A stretch of 49,129 bases of DNA from Prevotella sp. (GCA_017619275.1 JAFZSR010000075.1:1-49129); one strand, 5' to 3'; numbered from the stretch's first letter, positions 25,553-33,951 are shown. The notes: generated from the sequence alone by a model not told the origin. Numbers and translations: made by a program.

Positions 25553-27959
25553 TCACAGTGGGCTTCTTGTCGATGATGAGAGGCAGCATCCACTTGGGTC
25601 GTCCCGGTGCATCATTATTCTTGAGCCGCTCTTGCCACTCTTCGTCGGTGAGCCGCTTGCCTAGCTCATTCACAAACTCATAGTAGCTGTAGATGGCCCC
25701 ACGCGTGAGGTAGGTCTTGCCGTCAATTTCAACGATGACATAGATGGCGTCGGCATTGCCCGTGGCTTCATAAAGGATGCCACATTTGTCGCAGCCAAGC
25801 ACGTTGCGCGTGAACACGTCGGCCACCTGTGCAATAGAGCGGTCGGCACCTTCTACCATCCCCCACGACGAAAGGCTCATGTCGGGGTCGATGACGCCCA
25901 GCGTGAACCATTCGAGCGAGCTGCCGAGGTACTCAATCTGCCTATACTCCGGCTCGTCGAGCGCTTTGCCTTCGAGTTCTTTCTTGCTGATTGTGATGCA
26001 GAAGTCGATATGCTCCTGCAACCGTTCCGTCTTCTCCTGCAGGTCGGCATTCATCAGGTTGTTCTTGTCGAGCAGCGTATGGGTCATGGTGAGCATCTCG
26101 CGCATCTTGTTCCAGAACTTCAGGTTTGGCTCCACGTAGCCCACGAGGACGGGTTCGGGGAAGTCGGAACCGCCACCGCACTCAGCGCAGATGGGTTGTT
26201 CGGCATAGAGTATGGCATCGTGTTTCAGCTCGGCCCACGAAGCCAATCCCGTGTTGAGGTTCTTGCGTGCCCATGCGTTGGTGTTCATATAGCCGGGATA
26301 GTTCTTGTCGCTGTTCTGCAGGGCGACCAGACACTCGAACCACTTGTTATACATCGACTTGTCCCAGTCGGCATACTGTGTGAACTTGTCCTTCATCTTC
26401 TTCGACTCCTTCTCGTAGCCGCTCCACAGCGAAGGATAGTCGAGCACATCCTTGATGATGTTGTCGGCCTCTTCCACGCCGAAAGCCGAGAACACATCAA
26501 GTCCCGACGGGAAGGGCTTGTCGCTGTTTGCATTCTCGTCGAACATATAGGTCAGCACCTCGCCGTCGGGCGTGTAGCGCTGGGGCATGAAGTTGATTTT
26601 GTCCTCGCAGCCATTCTCTCTGATTTTAGACTTCACGCGGTTGCGCTCCTTGAACAAGTTCACCAGGAACGTATTGAGCGCCTTCAGCTTGGCGGCATCC
26701 ACGAGGTCGTCGACCGATGTGTAGTTCTGCTTGGCAAAGTACTCTGCCATGTCGAACACCGACACGTTGTCCACCTCACCCATGAGGAAGTTCAGCGTTT
26801 CATACACCTCCTGTCCGGGCAGCTTGCCACCGCTCTTCAGCGAGTTCAGCAGGTAGGCCATCATCGATGCGTACTTCACCGATGCTTCGTTCTCGCGACA
26901 GAACGTGCAGGTCTGCAGCCACATCATCGCGCGGAAGTACATCTTCTGAGCCTCCGTGCGGGTGTAGTGACCGCGTGGAGTGAAGAGGTCGTAAGCGAAA
27001 TCCTGGTTTCTGTAGGCCATCATCGGCGAGAGCCTCGTCTGCAGGGCTTCGATGTTAGCCAACTCACCTTCCACCTTCGACAGGTATCTTTCTGGCACGG
27101 CAAGGGTTTGGTTACCCGTGAGCAGACGGTCGCCGATGGCAAAGAAGGCCGCATTGTATTCTGCCATGTCCTTGATTTCGGGGTTGGTGGTCTGGCTGGC
27201 CACCTTCATCGCCCGCTCGTTCATCTTCACGCACACCTGGTGCAGGCGGCCGACAAACTCTCGGCGCTCCACCATCTTCAGCACATAGCTGAAATACATG
27301 TGGAAGGCCTGCAGATACACATCCGTAGTGATGTAACTGGGGATGCGGTTGTAGTCGTTCTGCTCGTAGATGTTGAACAGCTGCACATTGTCGGTGGGTG
27401 TGATGACGAAATTGTTCTGGTTCAGTTTGGCATAGAACTCTTGGTCGAAGTCGTCGAGTACGAACATATTCACCGTCATGGCAGGATTGAGCAATTTCTG
27501 TCCGCCGCGCTCCAGCTGGCGACTCTTCTCCATCTCTGCCATGCGGGCGTCGATCTTGTCAATGAATGCCTTTTCTTCGTCGGTCAGCTTAATCGTGCTG
27601 ATGTCGGTGTTCTCTTCCCAATCGTGAGCCTCCAAATAGTCGTAGCAACGCGAGTAATACCAATCACACTTGCTGCAGAAGAAAGCGTTGACCTCTCCCT
27701 CCATAAACCACACGCCCTTGGTGGCATAGACGTAGTCTTTCAGCAATCGGAGTTCCTGGTAGGTCATGTCCTTGATGTCCACGGTCAGGTCCACCTTGTC
27801 GGGCAACGAGTCCTTCGTCATCAAGAACGACTGGGGGTTGAACTCCTGGATTTCAGCCACTTCCTCATTGGCGAGGGGGTCTGCGCCTGGCTTGTTGCCT
27901 GTGTTCTTACATGCAGCCAACACGAGCAACATCGATAAAAAGAATAAACCCTTTTTCAT
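25521..27959 (-). CDS. YARHG/DUF3160-type lipoprotein of unknown function
   Basis: 812 residues. The lipoprotein signal ends VLAACKN (Cys17). An N-terminal segment (about 65-105, LRLLKDYVYATKGVWF to CDWY) resembles a YARHG module. The rest matches the DUF3160 type: NYNRIPSYITTDVYLQAFHM-like core (here NDYNRIPSYITTDVYLQAFH), long helices, and a C-terminal block around PICAECGGGSDFPEPVLVGY with a Cys-x-x-Cys pair. The molecular role of DUF3160 is not established. Middle gene of a three-gene lipoprotein unit: 12 bases after 27972-28502, overlapping the CapA-like gene by 32 bases. Confidence 0.82.
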   Translation of the reverse strand: MKKGLFFLSMLLVLAACKNTGNKPGADPLANEEVAEIQEFNPQSFLMTKDSLPDKVDLTVDIKDMTYQELRLLKDYVYATKGVWFMEGEVNAFFCSKCDWYYSRCYDYLEAHDWEENTDISTIKLTDEEKAFIDKIDARMAEMEKSRQLERGGQKLLNPAMTVNMFVLDDFDQEFYAKLNQNNFVITPTDNVQLFNIYEQNDYNRIPSYITTDVYLQAFHMYFSYVLKMVERREFVGRLHQVCVKMNERAMKVASQTTNPEIKDMAEYNAAFFAIGDRLLTGNQTLAVPERYLSKVEGELANIEALQTRLSPMMAYRNQDFAYDLFTPRGHYTRTEAQKMYFRAMMWLQTCTFCRENEASVKYASMMAYLLNSLKSGGKLPGQEVYETLNFLMGEVDNVSVFDMAEYFAKQNYTSVDDLVDAAKLKALNTFLVNLFKERNRVKSKIRENGCEDKINFMPQRYTPDGEVLTYMFDENANSDKPFPSGLDVFSAFGVEEADNIIKDVLDYPSLWSGYEKESKKMKDKFTQYADWDKSMYNKWFECLVALQNSDKNYPGYMNTNAWARKNLNTGLASWAELKHDAILYAEQPICAECGGGSDFPEPVLVGYVEPNLKFWNKMREMLTMTHTLLDKNNLMNADLQEKTERLQEHIDFCITISKKELEGKALDEPEYRQIEYLGSSLEWFTLGVIDPDMSLSSWGMVEGADRSIAQVADVFTRNVLGCDKCGILYEATGNADAIYVIVEIDGKTYLTRGAIYSYYEFVNELGKRLTDEEWQERLKNNDAPGRPKWMLPLIIDKKPTVNEEIFYSTGC

Positions 27960-27971
27960 ATCACAAAAGTT

Positions 27972-28502
27972 TTATAGGTTGTTTTGATACTGTAATCCAA
28001 ATCCCTGCTGACGATAAATCACCTCTACGGTTGTCCCATCTGTGTCGCGTTCCCAGGTGTGTATGACCGCCGGCACAGAATCGCGCTCCACCTTGAAGTC
28101 GATGAGCGGCAGTCCTACACGCGAGCCCAGCCACAGGGGGCGTATCTTCCGGCCTTTAAAGAGTTTGAAGATGAACAGCCGATGGTCCACTTCCTTCCGA
28201 TAGCGAGTAGCCCTGGTCACGCCCACCACTATCTCCGGGATGTTGTCGCCGGTCAGATCGCCGCAGTCGAACCTGTAAACGGGGTCGCTCAGCTTCCACA
28301 CGTCAAGCAAATCATTGCCCCTGTAGTGCCGTATCTCCCATGTCGAATCCACGGCGGCCAGCTGGATGCTGCCCGACAGTCGCTTCGACTGATAGGCGAA
28401 CGACGAGGGCGAGGTCTGGACGATGGCACATCCCTCTCGCCTCTCCGTGTCGCATCCAACCCACGTCAGACTCAACACAACGGCTATAACTATCCACTTC
28501 AA
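27972..28502 (-). CDS. Small lipoprotein with FG-GAP-like repeat, TTG start
   Basis: 176 residues if it starts at TTG 28502, which yields a clean lipoprotein signal (KWIVIAVVLSLTWVGC). The frame is open further upstream, but that part would overlap the divergent SDR gene and precedes the promoter at 28508-28515. The mature part contains DCGDLTGDNIPEIVVGVTRA, a calcium-binding FG-GAP/VCBS-like loop, then a beta-rich stretch (RLFIFKLFKGRKIRPLWLGS). The TTG lies about 6 bases after the -7 element, so the mRNA may be nearly leaderless. Function unknown; co-transcribed with the DUF3160 and CapA-like lipoproteins. Confidence 0.7.
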   Translation of the reverse strand: MKWIVIAVVLSLTWVGCDTERREGCAIVQTSPSSFAYQSKRLSGSIQLAAVDSTWEIRHYRGNDLLDVWKLSDPVYRFDCGDLTGDNIPEIVVGVTRATRYRKEVDHRLFIFKLFKGRKIRPLWLGSRVGLPLIDFKVERDSVPAVIHTWERDTDGTTVEVIYRQQGFGLQYQNNL

Positions 28503-28507
28503 TGGGG

Positions 28508-28515
28508 CAAAGATA
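28508..28515 (-). promoter_or_regulatory. Promoter (-7 element) of the three-lipoprotein unit
   Basis: TATCTTTG on the minus strand followed by CCCC. It directly precedes the TTG start at 28502. No clear TTTG at the normal -33 spacing. Confidence 0.6.
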
Positions 28516-28584
28516 CAACTTTTTCGGCAAATAGAGCGCGATAAATAGATTTTTTTGAGTCCGAAATTACTTCGTCTGGGCAAA

Positions 28585-28630
28585 AAAGGAACAAGTTCCT
28601 TTGTTTTGCGCCCAACTTTTCGTAACTTTG
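28585..28630 (+). promoter_or_regulatory. Promoter with overlapping operator-like palindrome, SDR operon
   Basis: -33 TTTG at 28600-28603 and -7 TAACTTTG at 28623-28630 with a 19-base spacer, then CACCC: a textbook Bacteroidetes promoter. The palindrome AAAGGAACAAGTTCCTTT (28585-28602; 8-bp arms, 2-base centre) covers the first three bases of the -33 element and is a candidate binding site for a dimeric regulator (inference). Confidence 0.75.
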
Positions 28631-28650
28631 CACCCAAATTGCGAAACGAC

Positions 28651-29682
28651 ATGAAGATATTAGTGACTGGAGCCAGTGGTTTCATTGGCTCGTTCATTGT
28701 GGAAGAAGCGCTCAGGCAGGGCATGGAGACGTGGGCGGTAGTGCGCAGCAGCAGCTCACGCCAGTTCCTAACCGACGAGCGCATACACTTCATCGAGCTG
28801 AACCTGAGTAGCCAGAAAGACCTGGAGATGCAGCTACTGGGCCACAAGTTCGACTATGTGGTGCATGCCGCCGGCGTAACGAAGTGCTTGCACAAGGAGG
28901 ATTTCTACCGCATCAACACCGAGGGCACCAAGAACCTGGTGCGGGCGCTGATGGCGCTGAAGATGCCCATCGAGCGCTTTGTCTACATCAGCTCGCTCAG
29001 CATCTATGGCGCCATACGCGAAAAACAGCCCTACACCGAGATTCGCGAGGACGACACCCCAAAGCCCAACACACACTATGGGCGCAGCAAGCTCGAAGCC
29101 GAGCGCTGGCTCGACGGGCTGGCCTTTGCCGACGAGACCCGCACCTACCGCGAGGAGGTGGGCGAGTTCCCATACGTCGTCCTCAGACCTACGGGCGTCT
29201 ATGGCCCTCGCGAGCGCGACTATTTCCTGATGGCCAAGAGCATCAAGCAGCACAGCGACTTCGCCGTGGGCTACAAGCAGCAGGACATCACCTTCGTCTA
29301 CGTGCTCGACGTGGTGCAGGCCGTGTTCCTGGCCTGCGAATGGGGACAGACGGGACGCAAATATTTCCTCAGCGACGGCGAGGTGTATCAGAGCACGACG
29401 TTCAGCGACCTCATCCGCGAGGAGCTGGGCCATCCCTGGTGGATTCGCATCAAGGCGCCCATCTGGGTGCTGCGCGTGGTGACATTCTTTGGCGACAAGA
29501 TAGGACACCTCACGGGCAAGATTTCGGCACTGAACAACGACAAATATCACATCCTGAAGCAGCGCAACTGGCGCTGCGACATCGAGCCGGCGCGCCAGGA
29601 GCTGGGCTATCAGCCCCTCTACACGCTGGAGCAGGGTGTAAAGATGAGTATTAGATGGTACAAGGAAAACGGATGGCTGTAA
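28651..29682 (+). CDS. Extended SDR / NAD-dependent epimerase-dehydratase-like reductase
   Basis: 343 residues from ATG 28651, placed just after a strong promoter; the longer frame upstream runs through that promoter. The Rossmann motif is at the N-terminus (TGASGFIGSFI), with YVVHAAGVTK, the catalytic Ser in VYISSLSIYG, and Tyr/Lys in HYGRSKLEAERW (Y-x-x-x-K), then LRPTGVYGPRERDYF. The cofactor fold and catalytic triad are intact. The substrate cannot be read off. Bacterial ceramide reductases (CerR) belong to this broad group, and the next gene is a PAP2 enzyme of the lipid head-group transferase type, so a sphingolipid step is a reasonable alternative to a nucleotide-sugar step (inference). 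Confidence 0.85.
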   Translation: MKILVTGASGFIGSFIVEEALRQGMETWAVVRSSSSRQFLTDERIHFIELNLSSQKDLEMQLLGHKFDYVVHAAGVTKCLHKEDFYRINTEGTKNLVRALMALKMPIERFVYISSLSIYGAIREKQPYTEIREDDTPKPNTHYGRSKLEAERWLDGLAFADETRTYREEVGEFPYVVLRPTGVYGPRERDYFLMAKSIKQHSDFAVGYKQQDITFVYVLDVVQAVFLACEWGQTGRKYFLSDGEVYQSTTFSDLIREELGHPWWIRIKAPIWVLRVVTFFGDKIGHLTGKISALNNDKYHILKQRNWRCDIEPARQELGYQPLYTLEQGVKMSIRWYKENGWL

Positions 29683-29687
29683 CGGCG

Positions 29688-29812
29688 TAAGCCCCCTAAG
29701 TTAGGGGGATGGGGGTCTGAACAAGGCTCCTCTTTACAAAACAACAATGGAGAAAAATAAAACAACTAATATAAATCGTTCAGACCCCCAACCCCCTAAC
29801 TTAGGGGGCTTA
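29688..29812. repeat. Inverted 35-bp repeats bracketing the PAP2 gene start
   Basis: The left arm (29688-29722, TAAGCCCCCTAAGTTAGGGG and on) and right arm (29778-29812) are inverted complements with one mismatch over 35 bp. Each contains its own hairpin, CCCCCTAA-G-TTAGGGGG, followed by GGGGGTCTGA or its complement. The 55 bp between them carry the PAP2 start codon (29747). The right arm is translated as residues 11-22 of the protein. Same architecture as 9276-9446 and 11564-11723. Confidence 0.85.
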
Positions 29813-30763
29813 AGGCTGTTTGAGTGGGTGGTGCTGGGCTATTGCGCATTCACGCTGTTGCTTATGGCCCTGCTATGGGGGCAACTGGTGCAGCCCATGC
29901 CCATGCTCACGGGGCGTTTGGGCATCGTGGCGATGACCATCGCTTTGTGGCAGCTACACCGCCGGTGGCCCTCGCGATGGACGATGATGCTGCGCGTGGC
30001 GGCACAGCTGATGGTGCTGGGATGGTGGTATCCCGACACCTACGAGTTTAACCGCCTCTTCCCTAACCTCGACCACCTCTTCGCTTCGGCCGAGGAGGCG
30101 CTCTTCGGCTGCCAACCCGCACTGGTGTTTTCCCAGACATGCACGTCGCCCCTCATCAGCGAACCGCTCAGCCTGGGCTACGTGAGCTACTTCCCCATGA
30201 TAGCCACCGTGGCACTCTATTACTTCATCCGCCACTACGACCGTTTCACCCATTGCGCCTTCGTCATCCTGGGGTCATTCTTCCTGTTCTACGTCATCTT
30301 CATCTTCCTGCCCGTGGCCGGACCGCAGTTCTACTACGCCGCCGTGGGTACCGAGCAGATAGCGCAAGGAGTGTTCCCCAACATTGGACACCATTTCCTG
30401 ATGCATCAGGAAGTGCTGCCCATCCCTGGTGCCGACGGCGTGTTCCACAACCTGGTGCAGATAGCCCACGATGCGGGCGAGCGCCCCACGGCCGCCTTCC
30501 CCTCGAGCCACATCGGCGCCAGCGTGGTGCTGCTCTGGCTGGTAAGGGAGGTGCGCGCCTACTGGCTGCTGGCCATCCTGGGCGTGCTTACCACGCTGAT
30601 GTTCTTCGCCACGTTCTACATCCAAGCCCATTACGCCATCGATGCCATCGCAGGAATCTTCGTAGGCACCGCCTTCTATTTCCTGCTGAGTAATGTGCAT
30701 AAATTGAAGCATAAAGTTCAAAGAAGACAAACCACAGATTCCACAGATTACTCAGATTTTTAG
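29747..30763 (+). CDS. PAP2-superfamily membrane enzyme (lipid phosphatase or head-group transferase)
   Basis: 338 residues, about six transmembrane helices. The active-site motifs fit the PAP2 superfamily: ERPTAAFPSSHIGAS (second motif, Ser-Ser-His) and YIQAHYAIDAIAG (third motif, His and Asp). This form resembles the inositol-phosphorylceramide synthase/AUR1-type branch more than soluble acid phosphatases. In the neighbourhood (SDR, acyltransferase, Glf) it probably works on an envelope lipid. The N-terminal residues SDPQPPNLGG come from a translated hairpin repeat, and the last ten residues TTDSTDYSDF come from another repeat (30731-30801), so both termini are repeat-derived and probably non-functional extensions. 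Confidence 0.85.
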   Translation: MEKNKTTNINRSDPQPPNLGGLRLFEWVVLGYCAFTLLLMALLWGQLVQPMPMLTGRLGIVAMTIALWQLHRRWPSRWTMMLRVAAQLMVLGWWYPDTYEFNRLFPNLDHLFASAEEALFGCQPALVFSQTCTSPLISEPLSLGYVSYFPMIATVALYYFIRHYDRFTHCAFVILGSFFLFYVIFIFLPVAGPQFYYAAVGTEQIAQGVFPNIGHHFLMHQEVLPIPGADGVFHNLVQIAHDAGERPTAAFPSSHIGASVVLLWLVREVRAYWLLAILGVLTTLMFFATFYIQAHYAIDAIAGIFVGTAFYFLLSNVHKLKHKVQRRQTTDSTDYSDF

Positions 30764-30801
30764 AATCAAAATAATCGGTGAAATCTGCGCAATCTGTGGT
30801 T
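30731..30801. repeat. ACAGATT-type inverted repeat covering the PAP2 3' end
   Basis: ACCACAGATTCCACAGATTA (30731-30750) and its inverted partner AATCTGCGCAATCTGTGGT (30782-30800) form an imperfect stem. The left arm encodes the last ten PAP2 residues and the stop follows it. Same family as 35320-35469 and, in an ACGGATT variant, 37481-37555 and 1905-1935. Confidence 0.75.
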
Positions 30802-30819
30802 AAAGTTTAAAGATAAAAG

Positions 30820-31953
30820 TTGAAGCCATACGACTATCTGATTGTGGGTGCCGGCCTCTTCGGCTGCACTTTCGCTTGGCGGGCACGTCAGGCGGGGCGG
30901 CGTTGTCTGGTCATCGACCGCCGTAATCACTTGGGCGGCAATATCCATTGCGAGCAAATCGACGGCATCAACGTGCACCAGTATGGCGCGCACATCTTCC
31001 ACACCAACAGCCGCGAGGTGTGGCAGTTTGTGAACAACTTTGTGGAGTTCAATCGCTACACCAATTCGCCGCTGGCCAACTACGAGGGGCGGCTCTACAA
31101 CCTGCCCTTCAACATGAACACCTTCTGCCAGATGTGGGGGGCCGTGACGCCGCAGCAGGCACGCGCCATCATCGACGAGCAGCGTCGCGAGGTGACCCTC
31201 AGGCTGCAGCGCGAGGGAGCCACCGAGCCTCGCAACCTGGAGGAGCAAGCCCTGATGCTGGTGGGACGCGACATCTACGAGCGACTCGTGCGCGGCTACA
31301 CCGAGAAGCAGTGGGGACGCCCCTGCACACAGCTGCCGCCCTTCATCATCAAGCGTCTGCCGCTGCGCTTCGTCTTCGACAACAACTATTTCAACGACCG
31401 TTTCCAAGGCATTCCCATCGGAGGCTACAACCGCCTGGTGGAGGGACTGCTGCAGGGCGTAGAGACACGCACCCAAGCCGACTTCATGGCCGACCGCAAC
31501 TACTGGGAACAGCAGGCCGAGAGGGTGGTCTTCACCGGGCAAATCGACGAATACTTCGGTTATGCGCTGGGCCGCCTTGACTGGCGCTCGCTGCGCTTTG
31601 AGCACCAACAACTTGACGAGGCCAACCACCAAGGCAACGCCGTGGTGAACTACACCAGCGCCAGCGTGCCCTTCACGCGCATCATCGAGCATAAGCACTT
31701 CGAGCTGTTCGGCAACGAGGTCTATCGGCTGCCCACCACCATCGTCAGCCGCGAGTATCCCACGGAGTGGGAGCCGGGGCGCGAGCCCTTCTACCCCGTC
31801 AACGACGAGCACAACAACCGCCTGGCAGCGCAATACCGCGAGATGGCCGCCGCGAAAGCCCCCAACGTCATCTTTGGAGGCCGCCTGGCCGAGTACCGCT
31901 ACTACGACATGGCTCCCATCGTGGAGAACGTGCTGAAAATGACTATCGAATAA
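30820..31953 (+). CDS. glf: UDP-galactopyranose mutase
   Basis: 377 residues. Converts UDP-galactopyranose to UDP-galactofuranose with reduced FAD in the cytoplasm. The FAD-binding start DYLIVGAGLFGCTFA and the family blocks NHLGGNIHCEQIDGINVHQY, GAHIFHTNSREVW, NSPLANYEGRLYNLPFNMNT and RGYTEKQWGRPC are all present, and the length is normal. The start codon must be TTG 30820: there is no ATG or GTG giving an intact nucleotide-binding strand. It sits just past the repeat at 30731-30801. Its product would supply the galactofuranosyltransferase-like gene two positions downstream. Confidence 0.96.
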   Translation: MKPYDYLIVGAGLFGCTFAWRARQAGRRCLVIDRRNHLGGNIHCEQIDGINVHQYGAHIFHTNSREVWQFVNNFVEFNRYTNSPLANYEGRLYNLPFNMNTFCQMWGAVTPQQARAIIDEQRREVTLRLQREGATEPRNLEEQALMLVGRDIYERLVRGYTEKQWGRPCTQLPPFIIKRLPLRFVFDNNYFNDRFQGIPIGGYNRLVEGLLQGVETRTQADFMADRNYWEQQAERVVFTGQIDEYFGYALGRLDWRSLRFEHQQLDEANHQGNAVVNYTSASVPFTRIIEHKHFELFGNEVYRLPTTIVSREYPTEWEPGREPFYPVNDEHNNRLAAQYREMAAAKAPNVIFGGRLAEYRYYDMAPIVENVLKMTIE

Positions 31954-32870
31954 TGAAGAAGTTCACCTATTACCTGCTCTACGGTTTTGTCTACGCCTTG
32001 TCGCTGCTGCCGTTCTGCGTGCTCTTCCTGCTGAGCGACGTGGTGTTCCTGCTCGTCTTCTACGTCGCCCGTTACCGACGGAAGATTGTGTGGAAGAACC
32101 TCACCACCTCGTTCCCCCAGAAGAGCGAGCAAGAGCTGCGCCAAGTGGAACGGCGCTTCTACCGCTGGTTCTGCGACTCCATCTTCGAGACTTTTAAGCT
32201 GCTCAGCATGAGCGACAAGAAGCTACTGCGCCATCTGGAATTCCGCAACGCGGAGCAGATGGAGCAGGTGTTCGACGAAGGCCGCGACATTGCCGCCATG
32301 ATGGGCCACTACTGCAACTGGGAGTGGCTGTCGGCCGTAGGGCTGGCTTTCAAGCGCCATCCCGATGCCGTGATGGGACTCATCTACCACGCCCTGCGCA
32401 ACGACCAGGCCGACTGGCTGTCGTTGGCCATCCGCTCGGCACATGGCGGCACTTGCGTGAACAAACGCTACATGCTGCGGCAGCTGATGCAATACAAGAG
32501 CGAAGGGCGCCGCTCGCTCTTCGGCTACATCAGCGACCAGACGCCCAAGTGGGAGAACATCCACCTGTGGCTCGACTTCCTGGGCCACGACACGCCCGTC
32601 TTCACCGGCGGCGAGCGCATCATGCACAAGATGGACGACGGCGTGTTCTACCTGGAGATGAGCCGCCCGCGCCGCGGCTATTACGTGTGCACCTTCAGAC
32701 TGCTCAGCTGGCATGCCGCGCAGGAGGAAGAGAACGCCATCACGCGCCGTTTCTTCCAGATGCTGGAAGCCGACATCAACCGCGAGCCCGCCTATTATCT
32801 GTGGACCCACAACCGATGGAAGCGCACCCACGAGGAATACGACAAACGCAAGCAATCCCAACAGTCCTAA
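31953..32870 (+). CDS. LpxL/HtrB-like lysophospholipid acyltransferase-family protein
   Basis: 305 residues. Start ATG overlaps the glf stop (TAATG), so translation is coupled. One N-terminal membrane segment (about 5-38) is followed by a cytoplasmic-face acyltransferase domain. The catalytic H-x4-D/E motif is seen as GHYCNWEW (His to Glu, about residue 113), and FTGGERIMHKM fits the later substrate block. The family adds secondary acyl chains to lipid A or related lipids. With glf and a galactofuranosyltransferase on either side, the acceptor could also be another glycolipid (inference). Confidence 0.88.
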   Translation: MKKFTYYLLYGFVYALSLLPFCVLFLLSDVVFLLVFYVARYRRKIVWKNLTTSFPQKSEQELRQVERRFYRWFCDSIFETFKLLSMSDKKLLRHLEFRNAEQMEQVFDEGRDIAAMMGHYCNWEWLSAVGLAFKRHPDAVMGLIYHALRNDQADWLSLAIRSAHGGTCVNKRYMLRQLMQYKSEGRRSLFGYISDQTPKWENIHLWLDFLGHDTPVFTGGERIMHKMDDGVFYLEMSRPRRGYYVCTFRLLSWHAAQEEENAITRRFFQMLEADINREPAYYLWTHNRWKRTHEEYDKRKQSQQS

Positions 32871-32873
32871 GCC

Positions 32874-33929
32874 ATGTCACGACTCTGCTACATCACCCGC
32901 AACTACCATCACCTGAACGGTGCCGGCAACAAAGCCAAGACCGACAATGAAGACACCCTGCAGCAGCTCGGGGCTGTCAATCTGGGGCTGCGTCGCACGA
33001 TGTATCCCAACAAGGTGGTCACCTTCTTTCTCGACCTGGCCGGAGTGGTGCATTATGTCTTTGCCGTCCGTTGTGGCGACACCATCTTGCTGCAGTATCC
33101 TGTGAAGAAATACTTTGCCTTCCTCTGCCGCGTAGCCGCGTGGAGGGGGGCCAAAACCATTGCGCTCATTCACGACCTGGGTTCCTTCCGCCGCAAGAAG
33201 TTGACCGTTGAGAAGGAAATTAGCCGCCTGATGCATGCCGACTACGTCATTGCCTCGAACGAAACCATGAAGCAGTGGCTCCTCGATGCCGGCTACAAGC
33301 ACCCCCTGGGAGCACTGGGACTCTTCGACTACCGTTCAGAGGCCAAGCATCAGCCCCTTTCCGACAGTCCCCTGCCCGCTGGCGACGCCAGTTCGCCCTT
33401 CCGGCTGGTCTATGCCGGCGCCTTGGCCATGCGCAAGAATGCGTTCCTGCTGAAGCTTGCACAGAAATCGCTGCCTTTCGAGTTGCACATTTATGGCAAC
33501 CGCAGCGGACTGCCCGACATGGCCGACAACCCCCACATCGTCTTCCATCCGTTCACCCCTGCCGACACGTTCATCGCCGAGGCCGAGGGCGACTTTGGCT
33601 TTGTGTGGGACGGCGATTCGCTCGATAGTTGTACGGGAAACTTTGGCGAGTATCTGCGCTACAACAGCCCACACAAGGTGTCGTTCTACCTGCGTGCCGG
33701 CAAGCCCATCATCATCTGGCGACAGGCTGCCGTGGCATCCATCATCGAGCGCGAGGGCATCGGCCTTTGCATCGACAGCATCGACGAGTTGGAACAGCTG
33801 ATGCAGCGACTTTCTCCCGATGAAATGGACAAAATGCGACGAAACGTGGAGCGCGTGAGCCAGCGGTTGGCCACGGGAAAATACTTGGAGGAAGCCCTGC
33901 AACAAGCGACGTTGAACGATGAACGATGA
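32874..33929 (+). CDS. Glycosyltransferase, galactofuranosyltransferase-like
   Basis: 351 residues, 3 bases after the acyltransferase stop. Begins MSRLCYITRNYHHLNGAGNK and carries IALIHDLGSFRRKKLTVEKE and VIASNETMKQWLLDAGYKHP, blocks I associate with Bacteroidetes beta-1,6-galactofuranosyltransferase (WbbI-like) proteins of GT-B fold. The C-terminal Rossmann half includes RLVYAGALAMRKNAFL and SFYLRAGKPIIIW. Co-location with glf supports use of UDP-galactofuranose. The acceptor is unknown. The last residues LNDER are written by a short GATGAAC repeat, so the true functional C-terminus may be a little shorter. Confidence 0.82.
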   Translation: MSRLCYITRNYHHLNGAGNKAKTDNEDTLQQLGAVNLGLRRTMYPNKVVTFFLDLAGVVHYVFAVRCGDTILLQYPVKKYFAFLCRVAAWRGAKTIALIHDLGSFRRKKLTVEKEISRLMHADYVIASNETMKQWLLDAGYKHPLGALGLFDYRSEAKHQPLSDSPLPAGDASSPFRLVYAGALAMRKNAFLLKLAQKSLPFELHIYGNRSGLPDMADNPHIVFHPFTPADTFIAEAEGDFGFVWDGDSLDSCTGNFGEYLRYNSPHKVSFYLRAGKPIIIWRQAAVASIIEREGIGLCIDSIDELEQLMQRLSPDEMDKMRRNVERVSQRLATGKYLEEALQQATLNDER

Positions 33930-33951
33930 ACGTTGCGCTCGACCTCAGGTC

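Noticed and set aside
26010-27938. Long plus-strand open frame (642 codons) opposite the DUF3160 gene
   Set aside because: It is an antisense shadow of a gene with strong signal peptide, domain match and operon context; its translation is low-complexity His/Val/Leu-rich and has no recognisable domain.
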